A stretch of DNA of 32,357 nt from a virus: the IMG/VR virus record IMGVR_UViG_3300034375_009288, positions 1-32,357 of that record, one strand, 5' to 3'. The position numbers and the translations under genes were made by a program. The notes beneath the pieces were generated by a model. It searched no databases. It saw only the letters and a list, made by a program, of their open reading frames with translations, and was not told the origin of the DNA. Shown one piece after another: positions 22,997 through 30,629 of this stretch; positions within the stretch are counted from its first letter, which is position 1, and each line of letters opens with the position of its first letter.

Positions 22997-23763
22997 TAGC
23001 CGCGGGTGTAGACGCCGCTCTCGCCGCTTTCAGTTGCTAGATCGTCGGCATCCCGCTGGGAGCGGACGACGGGCTGGTATTGCCCACTGGTCCAGGCGAC
23101 ATAGAGGACAACCGCCTTCGCAAGGATGGTCTCAATGACGCCGTTCGGGACATCAATGGTCGTGTCCTTCGTGACCGCCAACTCCTGCTTGATGACGAAG
23201 CGATTAGAGCTGGCGGGGGCGGGCCAGATAATCACGTAGGAGTTGCCTTTGTCCCAGATTTGCTGGTAGTAGTTGGCCGACCCGCTCTCGGTGTCGAAGC
23301 CCCAGCGACCAGCCACTAGGGGGCGAGTGCCGGACCCAGCGGGGGCAACATGCGTGATGCGCCCAGCGTGGGGGAGCAGGATGGTCCGGCGCTTGATGGT
23401 GCCGGAACCCGCCAGGGAGGTCTGAGCCGGGGTCCCGATGTCCAGGTGATGACCAGCGACGCCCCGGATAGGCCACTCGTCGCCGTTCAGGTCAACGAAC
23501 AGGTCGCCGCGCCGGGTCTGGTCAGGATTTTCGCTCAGGTTGACGGTTGCCGATCCGGCGGAGTGGGAGGAGACGGTTACGCTGAGGTCGCCGGGGACGA
23601 CACCAACAACAGTCTCCAACATGGCAGGAACGCCGTCGCTCAGAGTGAGAGCGATGGCGGCGTTGATGACTTCCTCCAAGCGCGAAGTCTCGACGGTAGA
23701 GAGCGTGTCGAGTCCGAGGCGCTCAGCGAGGGTGGCCCGAAGGCCCGCGATGGTGTCTGCCAT
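22996..23763 (-). CDS. Tail adaptor (tail tubular protein A-like), 255 aa
   Basis: First tail gene after the capsid, the position of T7 gp11, and of similar size (T7 gp11 about 196 aa). It begins with a helical segment (MADTIAGLRATLAERLGL, ETSRLEEVINAAIAL) and continues as beta-rich sequence with paired hydrophobic strands (TIKRRTILLPHAGRITHV, NSYVIIWPAPASSNRF), ending in a charged tail. An in-frame start further upstream would run back through the post-capsid hairpin and is rejected. No Shine-Dalgarno precedes the chosen ATG. Predicted to ring the portal and anchor the nozzle. The assignment is from order and fold impression, not from a signature motif. Confidence 0.65.
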   Translation of the reverse strand: MADTIAGLRATLAERLGLDTLSTVETSRLEEVINAAIALTLSDGVPAMLETVVGVVPGDLSVTVSSHSAGSATVNLSENPDQTRRGDLFVDLNGDEWPIRGVAGHHLDIGTPAQTSLAGSGTIKRRTILLPHAGRITHVAPAGSGTRPLVAGRWGFDTESGSANYYQQIWDKGNSYVIIWPAPASSNRFVIKQELAVTKDTTIDVPNGVIETILAKAVVLYVAWTSGQYQPVVRSQRDADDLATESGESGVYTRG

Positions 23764-23777
23764 TTGGGGTGGGGGTA

Positions 23778-23803
23778 GGGGCGCCCCCGTTAAGGAGCGC
23801 CCC
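23778..23803 (-). terminator. Post-capsid hairpin, likely partial terminator or mRNA processing site
   Basis: On the minus strand a 10-bp stem (GGGGCGCTCC with GGGGCGCCCC, one G-U pair) closes a 6-nt loop between the capsid stop and the tail-adaptor start. No U-tract follows, so read-through is expected. A leaky stop here would lower tail-gene expression relative to capsid, as T7 does after gene 10. Confidence 0.6.
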
Positions 23804-23812
23804 GAGATGAGC

Positions 23813-24967
23813 TTAGAGGGTGATGCCCTCCATGTGACCGAACGAGCGACGACCGTTCTCCAGGGAGAAGCCGTGACCCATGGACACACGCTTGAACAGG
23901 TTGGTCGAGGTCGGGTGCGGGAAGACACCGGGCATCTGCTTCAGGAAGCCGATTTGCGGGTTCTTCTGCGCTTCCGGGCCGCCATCAGAGATGGTGCCAG
24001 CCGCGACAACGTTCAGGCGAAGAGACTTGGTGTTCAGGAAGACATACGGGTACTCCGGCGTGGTGGTGGCGGTAAAGTCCCATTCGGCATCCTTGGTATC
24101 GAGCATGCGGTGCCAATCGACAGTGGCAGTACCCATCTGAATGGTACCTTCCTTGCCGAGGTTAGCCATCATGCCCGCGTTGTGGGTAGCAGTCTCCCGC
24201 ACCAACTCAGCCAGCTTGTTGAACACCGACAGACCCGTGAGGATCAGGTCGGGGCTTTCCTGCGGGCCGTACCAGAGCTGACGGAGAGCGTCGTCGGTGT
24301 CCTCGATGAGGCCCGAACCGTTAGGCGCGCTGGTAGTAAACAGTTGCGGTGCCCACTTCGCGGCATCCGAGACGGTCACACCGGCAAAGGACTCCGAGGC
24401 GGGGCGACCCGAGACCAAGCCAGCACCAGACGACAGGAGACCCAGGAGGGACATGCCGTTGACGTCGTAATTGGCGTCGCTCTCGTAAGGAGCGCGAGCA
24501 GTCGGGTTAGCACCATCAGCGGTGGCGTTACCGAGGACGAAGTTCGACTCCAGCTCGTAGAACATGCCAATCGCGTTAGACATGACCAGGGCATCCATGT
24601 AGGAGACCGGGTTGCCTTGCAGCGGCATGTCCTGCGGGAAGTTGAGGTTGCGCGAACGGAACACAACATCGAACTTCGCCTGAGTCAGGATTTCCGCGGA
24701 ATCGGCGCTAAGGGATGCCCCCGCACCGAAGTTATCGCGGCGATACGCGACGGTAGCCGAGCCGCCGTCAGCGTGGAGCAGCGGGTGGCTGTAACGATCG
24801 CTGTCCGGGACCACGAAGATGCGGCCTCGTTCGGCGAGGTACTGGAGCAGCTTCTCACCGCCGTCGTTGATGACTTGGGTGAGGTTGCGAGAAACTCCGT
24901 CAATGGACGTGGTGGCGAGGGTATCAACCTTGCTCGCCGGGGTGTCTTCAGCCCAGGGAAAGGCCAT
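23813..24967 (-). CDS. Major capsid protein, 384 aa
   Basis: Predicted head shell subunit. Evidence is contextual and compositional: it follows a scaffold-like gene, precedes the tail adaptor, has a typical capsid length, and has even Ala/Gly/Thr/Asn composition without Cys or enzyme motifs. An N-terminal helical part (residues 10-45) leads into long beta-rich stretches (SATVAYRRDNFGAG, LTQAKFDVVFRSRNLNFPQDM, ELESNFVLGNATADG) and a strand-rich C-terminus (YPYVFLNTKSLRLNVV). It has the only strong Shine-Dalgarno I noticed (AAAGGAG, 7 nt before ATG), fitting very high expression. A post-gene hairpin follows. The lineage (HK97-fold is expected) cannot be proved here. Confidence 0.8.
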   Translation of the reverse strand: MAFPWAEDTPASKVDTLATTSIDGVSRNLTQVINDGGEKLLQYLAERGRIFVVPDSDRYSHPLLHADGGSATVAYRRDNFGAGASLSADSAEILTQAKFDVVFRSRNLNFPQDMPLQGNPVSYMDALVMSNAIGMFYELESNFVLGNATADGANPTARAPYESDANYDVNGMSLLGLLSSGAGLVSGRPASESFAGVTVSDAAKWAPQLFTTSAPNGSGLIEDTDDALRQLWYGPQESPDLILTGLSVFNKLAELVRETATHNAGMMANLGKEGTIQMGTATVDWHRMLDTKDAEWDFTATTTPEYPYVFLNTKSLRLNVVAAGTISDGGPEAQKNPQIGFLKQMPGVFPHPTSTNLFKRVSMGHGFSLENGRRSFGHMEGITL

Positions 24968-24971
24968 GATT

Positions 24972-25005
24972 GGACTCCTTTGTTAAAGGTGGTTTGTGGG
25001 AGTCC
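24972..25005 (-). promoter_or_regulatory. Inverted repeats that can sequester the capsid ribosome-binding site
   Basis: Minus-strand mRNA: GGACTCC (25005-24999) is complementary to GGAGTCC (24978-24972), the latter containing the capsid Shine-Dalgarno GGAG. A second, mutually exclusive hairpin CCTTT-AAC-AAAGG (24989-24977) also covers it. The two structures could alternate to set capsid translation. Confidence 0.45.
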
Positions 25006-25019
25006 CCTTAAAGCCTACG

Positions 25020-25607
25020 TCAATCGTCGGAAGGATTCAGTTTCGCAAGCGGGAGACCAGTCGCGGGGATGTCCAGAACTTCGCCGCTGGACGCTCGCGG
25101 CTGATACAGCGGGTGCATGGGCCGTTCGGCAGGGGCAGCAACCTCCTCGTTACGGATGCCAGCGGCACGAACGATTTTGGCGATACCTTCTCGGGACTGG
25201 AGGGCCGTGGCCTTAAAGTCCTGAGATGCCTCTGCGAACTTGTCGTACTCCGGGGAGCCGACAGCGATGCCATGCTCCTGGATCAGGGTCTTCTCCATTT
25301 GCTGTTGAAGCTCCTGTTTCCGGGACCACTGCTCGTCTCGTTGCTTGAGAGCGTTGTCGAGGTCATCCTGCGTCAGGAACTCGCCCTTCTCACGCTTGGT
25401 GGTGAGGGCTTCATTCACTGCCTTGGATGCACTACGACGGCTGAAATCCTCGACTTTTGACCGCAGCTCCGCGGGGAAATCGTCAAGGCTGCGATACTCC
25501 TTATCCACCGAGTCAGCGATGCGGGTGGCCGGGTCAACGGCGCCGCTATCGGCCTGAGTGTCCGTGGTATCTTCGGGGGTTTCGCGGGAGGTGGTTTCGT
25601 CAGTCAT
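25020..25607 (-). CDS. Scaffolding protein, 195 aa
   Basis: Immediately precedes the capsid gene. The product has the composition of phage scaffolds: an acidic, Thr-rich disordered N-terminus (residues 1-30), a highly charged helical middle (LRSKVEDFSRRSASKAVNEAL and QRDEQWSRKQELQQQMEKTLI, about 48-115), and a Pro-containing C-terminal tail that would touch the capsid subunit. No Cys and no catalytic motif. It assembles with the capsid protein and leaves the head before or during packaging. It has its own promoter with a 5' leader of about 55 nt, and no Shine-Dalgarno before the ATG. Confidence 0.75.
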   Translation of the reverse strand: MTDETTSRETPEDTTDTQADSGAVDPATRIADSVDKEYRSLDDFPAELRSKVEDFSRRSASKAVNEALTTKREKGEFLTQDDLDNALKQRDEQWSRKQELQQQMEKTLIQEHGIAVGSPEYDKFAEASQDFKATALQSREGIAKIVRAAGIRNEEVAAPAERPMHPLYQPRASSGEVLDIPATGLPLAKLNPSDD

Positions 25608-25669
25608 GCTAAAGGGCCGCGTCTTTCGGGTGCCGATGTTCGGGCCGAAGGGGCGGGTGCCGTGCGGGC

Positions 25670-25697
25670 ATTATAATGCACACGGCAGGGGGTGCAA
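25670..25697 (-). promoter_or_regulatory. Promoter for the scaffold-capsid genes, perfectly palindromic -10
   Basis: Minus strand: TTGCAC (25697-25692), 16-bp spacer, TATAAT (25675-25670). The core GCATTATAATGC is a perfect 12-bp palindrome, so a -10 also reads on the plus strand. Unlike its sister promoters this one has a leader, of about 55 nt, before the scaffold ATG at 25607. Confidence 0.8.
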
Positions 25698-25703
25698 GGC
25701 ATT

Positions 25704-26177
25704 TTACTGCCCTTTTTCTTGTTGCGGGCGACTGTACGCCTCGCTGACGGCCTTGTTCTTGGCCTCCTCGCTGGTCCAGTTGCCAGTCTCCGGGTCAATC
25801 CCGTTCTTGACCATCTTCCGGTTCGCGTCGTTCGCGTTCTCCGGGAAGGCGTCTGGGTGGCTCGACGGGAGGGCCAGGATGCGCTTCCGCTTGTCCGGGC
25901 GCGAGTCCTGGTAGCTGGCCTTGAAGATGACACCCGGCACCCGGCTTGGGTTACTGGGGGTGCCGTAGTCCGGCTCGTGGGCGTTGCAGTCCCAGCAGGC
26001 GGTTCGGGAGGGGTCCGGCTCGCCCCCGATCCCTAGCGGTGTGCGGTCGCACAGGACACAAGTACGGGCCGCCACGTCGGTGTAGGCGTCACAGTCCCAG
26101 CAAGCCTTCCGGGTGTCATCAAGGTTCCCGTTCTTGTCGGCGGGGATGCGCCCGCATTCGGTGCAGCGGCTTGACAT
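25704..26177 (-). CDS. CxxC-rich zinc-binding protein, 157 aa
   Basis: The N-terminal 70 residues contain four CxxC pairs (CTEC, CWDC, CVLC, CWDC) in two similar halves, each a likely zinc ribbon (pattern CxEC...ACWDCDA and CxLC...ACWDCNA). This looks like an internal duplication. The rest (75-157) is polar and basic, with a SHPDAFPENANDANRKMVKNG segment, and contains no catalytic motif I know. Position between portal and scaffold suggests either a head-assembly factor or a nucleic-acid-binding insert. It ends just before the scaffold promoter. Confidence 0.7.
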   Translation of the reverse strand: MSSRCTECGRIPADKNGNLDDTRKACWDCDAYTDVAARTCVLCDRTPLGIGGEPDPSRTACWDCNAHEPDYGTPSNPSRVPGVIFKASYQDSRPDKRKRILALPSSHPDAFPENANDANRKMVKNGIDPETGNWTSEEAKNKAVSEAYSRPQQEKGQ

Positions 26178-26224
26178 GTTGGCTCAGATTTGAATGATAA
26201 TCATGCGTACCGTGAATGAACGGC

Positions 26225-26467
26225 TCAACGCCGAACCTCTACGGTGTGGATCCGGACGCGGTAGCCGGGGTAGGTCTGCTCAATCATGTCCAGGTCTTCC
26301 TCGGCCCGGGCAATGCTCGGGTAGGCCGCGAACAGCCAAGTGGGGGCGCCGGGGTTCTGCTCCAGCTCGATGACGTAGGCGTACTGAGGCGCTTCCGGCG
26401 CTGTAGATAGCGTCCAGGCTGCGCTCAGGTGGCCCATGAACAGTGCGATGGCGACGCAGACTTTCAT
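26225..26467 (-). CDS. Small exported protein after the portal gene, 80 aa
   Basis: ATG overlaps the portal stop (TAATG), so it is coupled to portal translation. The first 18 residues form a signal peptide-like segment (MKVCVAIALFMGHLSAAW: one Lys, a hydrophobic core, then SAA). The mature part is about 60 residues with an aromatic strand pattern (YAYVIELEQNPGAPTWLFAAYPS) and a helix (IARAEEDLDMIEQTY) before a final strand, like a small alpha/beta domain. I do not recognise a family. An exported product in a structural operon could act in the periplasm, for example in superinfection exclusion; that is speculation. Confidence 0.65.
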   Translation of the reverse strand: MKVCVAIALFMGHLSAAWTLSTAPEAPQYAYVIELEQNPGAPTWLFAAYPSIARAEEDLDMIEQTYPGYRVRIHTVEVRR

Positions 26468-28446
26468 TATCCCAGCACCTGGCGGGTCATCGCGGGGAGA
26501 GCGCCGGTCGCAGCAGCGGCGGCAATCTGGTTATCGATGTTGCCCTCGGGGGAGACGCCCGGAACCGGGGAGAGGCGGGTCGCGTTCTGGGCCTCGTTGT
26601 GAAGCATCTGGTGACGGTCTAGGGCCGCACGGATGACGCTGACGTCGATGTCCCGCGCACCGTCGGCCAGGGCGCGGTCGATAATCTTCTGGTAGCCGCT
26701 GATGTAGGCCGCGTGGTTGTCGTCCTGGTAAACGGGGATGTCCCTGCCGGTCTCCAGGAACTCGACGTAGCGCGAGATGGGGTCGCCGACAGTCTCCATG
26801 TAGTCGTCTCCATCTTTCCAGCCCGCAGCCTTGAGGAAGCGCCGCAGCACTTCGTTGACCATCCGCATGGCGTTCGGGTTCTGGAAGTTGGCCGCGACGT
26901 TGCTCAGGGTGGTCAGCACCAGCATCTCGGTGTCGAGCTTGCCCTGGCGGCCCTGGTTCTCAAAGGCCACCGGGTCCACGCGGAGGTTCATCGGCATGAC
27001 CTCCGGGTCCGGCACATTCAGGCGCTTGATGATGCCGCCAGCCTGGGGGATTGCCAACTCCTCGCCGAACAGGGCACGCTGGTGCAGCATGATGAGGGTC
27101 GCTGCCTGGGACCAGAGACGAGCCTGGACCCGGATCGCGTCCGTGTTGCGCCGACCCGCAGCCTGGACCAGAGCGGACGCCTCGGTGGCGGACTTCTCCG
27201 GGTTGACTGCTGCGCCACGATCGAGCGGACCCACCCCCGACACATCATCAAACAGTGCAAGAAGTAGGTTTAGAGTGGCGATGAGGTCTGGCAGGGTGGA
27301 GTTCCGCTCGACCGGACGCATGGTGGCGTTCACACCACGCGTGTCCCCGTCGTCTACATCGACAGGGAGGAATACTTGCTGACCGGGGCGGGCGTTCAGG
27401 ATGCCCTTGATGGCCTTGTTCAGGGCCGTGCGGTCGTACAAAATCGTGTTGTTCGTGTTCTGCACCTCGCTCATAATCATGTCGATCACAATGCCGATCG
27501 AGCGCATGAGCGGGAGCCAGGACAGAACTTCCGGCATCGGGATGTCCTCGCCGGGAGGGGCGTCGAGTCCAGCAGCAAGGACCATGACCGGGGCGCGGAG
27601 GATGCGCGTCTTGACGTACTTGCCCAGGTTCGGGTTCCGGCGGCGACGATACCAGATGTCGCCCTCCAGGTTCACGAAGATGGAGGTCGGAACCTCGCGC
27701 CCCGTGTGCTTGTTGGACTCGAACGCCATGCCGGGGTGGTAGACCTCGGTGACGCCCACCAAGTCCCAGGGGCTGGGCTGCTGGTCCGGGGAGACATCGG
27801 AAGTGGCGGCCTCCCGGATGTCCTTGGGGAGGGACCCGAACTGGACCAGAGAGGTGTGCCAGGTAAAGCGGCGGAGGTGGGGTTCGTAGCCGCAGTGGGT
27901 GGACTCGACGACCTCAAAGCCCAGGCGGCGCGACGGCACATCCTCGTCCGGGTTTATCAGGAGGCGAACACCGAAGTAGGGCTGGGTCGGCAGCAGGAAG
28001 GCCACCCGCTCCATGACCTGTTCCAGGTTGGTGCCGGGGATGATGGCATCCATCAGGTCCTGCTGCGACTCGGCGAGCTGCACCGCGCCGTCCAGGAGGG
28101 GGGTAGTCTGGAGGCGCGGTACGCCGGGGGTGGTCGCCGTGACCCGCTGGCGCAGACGGCTCAGGATGAGGTTCGCGCCGGTCTTGGGGATGCGGATGTC
28201 ACCGGGCGCATTTGGGTCCGATAATCCCAGTCCGCTCAGGTCCAGCGTGACCTTCTCGGGGTCCGGGTTGATCAGGAGCGGAGACATGCTGCCGCCCGTC
28301 GCCGGATCGCGGCCCGCCAGCATATCGGAGCTGAGAGCAATCCAGGGTTCGATGGCCTCACTGGTCAGGCGGGCAGACTGGCCCCATGCCTCCTTGAGGT
28401 AGTCCGCTTCTTCCTCGGTGAGCTGGTAGGTATCCGGGCGGGCCAT
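26467..28446 (-). CDS. Portal (head-tail connector) protein, 659 aa
   Basis: Forms the dodecameric ring through which DNA is packaged and ejected. Support: position directly after TerL; length in the podovirus portal range; a central helical region (VIDMIMSEVQNTNNTILYD, ATLNLLLALFDDVSG) and a late acidic/aromatic stretch (VGDPISRYVEFLETGRDIP) before a low-complexity C-terminus. No enzyme motifs. Start chosen at ATG 28446 (MARPDTYQ), 7 nt after the -10 box of its own promoter; an in-frame ATG at 28467 would lie upstream of the transcript start. Expected mRNA is leaderless. The 3' end overlaps the exported-protein gene. Confidence 0.82.
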   Translation of the reverse strand: MARPDTYQLTEEEADYLKEAWGQSARLTSEAIEPWIALSSDMLAGRDPATGGSMSPLLINPDPEKVTLDLSGLGLSDPNAPGDIRIPKTGANLILSRLRQRVTATTPGVPRLQTTPLLDGAVQLAESQQDLMDAIIPGTNLEQVMERVAFLLPTQPYFGVRLLINPDEDVPSRRLGFEVVESTHCGYEPHLRRFTWHTSLVQFGSLPKDIREAATSDVSPDQQPSPWDLVGVTEVYHPGMAFESNKHTGREVPTSIFVNLEGDIWYRRRRNPNLGKYVKTRILRAPVMVLAAGLDAPPGEDIPMPEVLSWLPLMRSIGIVIDMIMSEVQNTNNTILYDRTALNKAIKGILNARPGQQVFLPVDVDDGDTRGVNATMRPVERNSTLPDLIATLNLLLALFDDVSGVGPLDRGAAVNPEKSATEASALVQAAGRRNTDAIRVQARLWSQAATLIMLHQRALFGEELAIPQAGGIIKRLNVPDPEVMPMNLRVDPVAFENQGRQGKLDTEMLVLTTLSNVAANFQNPNAMRMVNEVLRRFLKAAGWKDGDDYMETVGDPISRYVEFLETGRDIPVYQDDNHAAYISGYQKIIDRALADGARDIDVSVIRAALDRHQMLHNEAQNATRLSPVPGVSPEGNIDNQIAAAAATGALPAMTRQVLG

Positions 28447-28453
28447 GTTGGGC

Positions 28454-28481
28454 AGTATAATGCCCACTGGGGGCGTGTCAA
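28454..28481 (-). promoter_or_regulatory. Leaderless promoter for the portal gene, palindromic -10
   Basis: Minus strand: TTGACA (28481-28476), 16-bp spacer, TATACT (28459-28454), then 7 nt to the portal ATG. The -10 is embedded in GGGCAT-TATACT-GCCC. It occupies the 38-nt gap between the TerL stop and the portal start. Confidence 0.85.
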
Positions 28482-28484
28482 GGG

Positions 28485-30104
28485 CTAACTGAAGTAGTTT
28501 CCAGCCGAAGTGTCGCTCATTCGCTCGATAACGCCGGGAACATGGCCGAAATCGCGCTGGTTTAGGGGAGCAGGGTCCCCATCGTCGCCCAGAGGTAGGG
28601 GGCCTCGACGGTCCAGGTGGCCCGCGAGGAGAGCGAGGGCGGCGGGCAAATCGTCGTGGGCGGCCTTCGGATACTGGGTCAGGCGCGACTCCAGGAGCTG
28701 CTGGTTGTGGTAGCCCCTGGGGCCGAAGCGCAGCAGCCCCTTCCTGAGCGCAGTCGGAAACGAACTGAGGCGCATATCCAGCTTCTTGTTCGGGATCTTC
28801 TGGCGGCGCATCCGGGTCTGCTCGATGCGGCCCCGATCCCGGAGCCAGGGCTTGATGACCCCGGAGAATACGACATCCTCAATCCAGATGCCGTCCACGT
28901 CGGGAGCGATGGTCTCGAGGGCCTGGATGGCGGTGTCGGCGTTTCCGCGCAGCTCCTCGGCCCAGTAGGGGATGAAGATGTTCTGGTCCGCCCCCGCGTG
29001 GGGAGACTGTAGCTCAGGGGGCAGCGAGCCGTTGGGGGCGACGCGGACCTTGATAAGGCCGTTCCGGTCCAGCGATTCGCCGGTCGCGACGGCCACGGGG
29101 TCCACGAGGAGGATGTCCTGGCCGTGGGGGAGGGGGCGGTCGCTCGGCCAGCGCGACTTCTCGATTTGGTCCTGGGTGAACAGGGCGGAATCGCCGACCG
29201 ATGGGACGCACATGTATTGCATCTCAAAGAAGCCGGGGTTGTCCGACAAATCCTCCTTGACCATCGCAATCTCGCGCTCGTTCAGGAAGGAGGGGCAGAG
29301 CGGAGTGCCGCCGGGGCCGTCGAGGACGCCGTACCTGATTTGGTGCCAGGAGGACTTCTGGCCCAGGTAGGCGCAGATGTCCCAGAACGCCCAGGGAGTT
29401 CCGATGTGGAAGATGGGCGAGTCGTAGTTGTACATCAGCGGGACGAGCTGGTCCACGAAGTCGATGGCCTTCTGACACTGGGCCGGGGTCGTGGAGGTCG
29501 TCTCGTTGGTGGGGTCGTCCAGCTTGGCGCGGCGGGGGTGGCGACCCGCGAGGTTTGAGCCGGGGGAGGACACGAAGACCGAGGGTTCGCGGCCAGGGGT
29601 GCCCTCGCGGCCCACCACGTCGAGGGTTTCGCACGGACCAGATCGAGCGCCCTGCCCGAACACCGGGGCGGCCCAGGGGAAGATTTCCTTGAGCGGGACG
29701 AACACCCCCGGCCAGATTTCTAGGTCGCCAGCCAGGATGTCGCGCACCCGGCCCAGGAGCTGCTTCGCCAGCTTCGTCTCGGCGGAGGCCAGGAGGATTC
29801 GGTCGCCGGGGTCAACCACCAGGTCGTGCGCCGTGCCAATCTCGGATTCAAGGGTGGACTTGGCGTGTCCGCGGGGGACAATCAGCGAACACTTGTTGTA
29901 GGTGTTCTTGGCGCGGACAATCTCGCGGTGGAGGCGTCCGAACTTCTTCCGGCCATCGGGCGTTCCCTTGTACCCGGCTGCGATGCCGAACGCAATCTGG
30001 TCGGCGTGGCAGGCCCGGATCGCGGCCAGGAGGTTGTCGGGTGTGGGCTGGTCGCTCACTGGGGGCGGTTGGTCCGCAGTGGAGGGGTCCGGCTGGTCGC
30101 TCAC
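28485..30104 (-). CDS. terL: Terminase large subunit (packaging ATPase/nuclease), 539 aa
   Basis: Motor that drives DNA into the head and cuts the concatemer. ATPase part: a variant Walker A VPRGHAKST (like the RGHGKS form of T7-type terminases), Walker B-like AKLDD, then the TNETTSTT coupling region. Nuclease part: an Asp in ILLVDPVAVA and a late Asp pair in HDDLPAALALLA, as in RNase H-fold terminase nucleases. Length suits podoviruses. Start GTG at 30104 overlaps the upstream stop; a second in-frame GTG at 30059 lies in a duplicate of the same 23-nt block, so the first 15 residues may be optional. A longer in-frame start at 30233 is rejected because it runs across the upstream gene. Confidence 0.92.
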   Translation of the reverse strand: MSDQPDPSTADQPPPVSDQPTPDNLLAAIRACHADQIAFGIAAGYKGTPDGRKKFGRLHREIVRAKNTYNKCSLIVPRGHAKSTLESEIGTAHDLVVDPGDRILLASAETKLAKQLLGRVRDILAGDLEIWPGVFVPLKEIFPWAAPVFGQGARSGPCETLDVVGREGTPGREPSVFVSSPGSNLAGRHPRRAKLDDPTNETTSTTPAQCQKAIDFVDQLVPLMYNYDSPIFHIGTPWAFWDICAYLGQKSSWHQIRYGVLDGPGGTPLCPSFLNEREIAMVKEDLSDNPGFFEMQYMCVPSVGDSALFTQDQIEKSRWPSDRPLPHGQDILLVDPVAVATGESLDRNGLIKVRVAPNGSLPPELQSPHAGADQNIFIPYWAEELRGNADTAIQALETIAPDVDGIWIEDVVFSGVIKPWLRDRGRIEQTRMRRQKIPNKKLDMRLSSFPTALRKGLLRFGPRGYHNQQLLESRLTQYPKAAHDDLPAALALLAGHLDRRGPLPLGDDGDPAPLNQRDFGHVPGVIERMSDTSAGNYFS

Positions 30105-30113
30105 TGGGGGCGG
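30046..30113 (-). repeat. 23-bp direct repeat, 45-bp period, at the terL start
   Basis: An identical 23-bp block occurs at 30046-30068 and 30091-30113. Each copy carries a GTG in the terL frame (PPPVSDQP at protein level), so the gene has two equivalent potential starts exactly 15 codons apart. Confidence 0.8.
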
Positions 30114-30367
30114 CTGTCCTCGTCCGGCTCGTCGGGAGACCTGAGCAGCGAGTGGAGGACGCCGAGGAAGTCGCCTTGACCAGAGAGGCTGAGCGACCAG
30201 AAATCGCCGCCCTCCTCCCGGTAGATGCCGCACAGGGTCAGGTCGCCGCGTCGCTTCATCTCGTCAAGGATTTCGGCGTCGCTGGCCGTGCGGAGGGCTG
30301 GGCCGAGGGTGAGAGGGTCCGGCCAGGGGTCCGGAGGGGTGGGGTCGGGGTCGGCGTCGCGGGACAT
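30101..30367 (-). CDS. Small protein upstream of TerL (small-terminase candidate), 88 aa
   Basis: ATG at 30367 lies 10 nt after the -10 of a promoter on the same strand, which fixes this start; the frame stays open far upstream only because the GC-rich control region lacks stops. The product begins with an Asp/Pro-rich tail (DADPDPTPPDPWPDPL), has one helix (SDAEILDEMKRRGDL) and a strand-helix end (FWSLSLSGQGDFLGVLHSLLRS). Position right before TerL is where small terminase usually sits, but it is short and shows no clear helix-turn-helix, so that role is only possible. Confidence 0.65.
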   Translation of the reverse strand: MSRDADPDPTPPDPWPDPLTLGPALRTASDAEILDEMKRRGDLTLCGIYREEGGDFWSLSLSGQGDFLGVLHSLLRSPDEPDEDSRPQ

Positions 30368-30377
30368 GGTTGTGGGC

Positions 30378-30406
30378 AGTATAGTGCGCGGGTTGGGGCG
30401 GGTCAA
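30378..30406 (-). promoter_or_regulatory. First promoter of the minus-strand late arm, palindromic -10
   Basis: Minus strand: TTGACC (30406-30401), 17-bp spacer, TATACT (30383-30378) within GCGCAC-TATACT-GCCC, then 10 nt to the ATG at 30367. Predicted leader is about 3 nt. Confidence 0.82.
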
Positions 30407-30481
30407 GGGGTGGTGGCTCGTGGGCGGGCGGGACCCGGCGCGCCCCCGGAGGGCGGCCCCCTCGATCCGCGCGGGCGGGCG

Positions 30482-30555
30482 CGGCGCTCGACTACCGCGG
30501 TCGTCGGCGGCGGGGCGGCGGCGCTCGACTACCGCGGTCGTCGGCGGCGGGGCGG
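30482..30555. repeat. Two tandem copies of a 37-bp repeat with near-palindromic core
   Basis: Copies at 30482-30518 and 30519-30555 are identical. Each contains CGACTACCGCGGTCGTCG, an imperfect dyad around CCGCGG with a single mismatched pair. The repeat lies between the divergent promoters and could be an operator pair or replication iterons. Confidence 0.75.
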
Positions 30556-30602
30556 CGGGGCGGCGGGCGGGCGGGGCGGCGGCGGGCGGGCGGGCGGCGG
30601 GG
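30549..30602 (+). other. G-run tract in the divergent control region (potential G-quadruplex)
   Basis: Nine runs of three or four G lie within 54 nt, mostly separated by one to four nucleotides, more than enough for intramolecular quadruplexes on the plus strand. The 30368-30719 intergenic region otherwise holds the two divergent promoters, the 37-bp repeats and an A/C-rich leader; I see no gene in it. Confidence 0.6.
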
Positions 30603-30629
30603 TGGCCGAAAGTTTTATCGAATTGGGTA

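Noticed and set aside
26178-26224. Possible promoter (TATCAT within ATGATTATCAT) before the CxxC-rich protein gene.
   Set aside because: No -35 at proper spacing and none of the shared -10 palindrome; too weak to list as a feature.
28679-29269. Minus-strand frame inside terL with a Ser/Arg-rich product.
   Set aside because: Out-of-frame shadow of terL with biased composition and no independent start signal.
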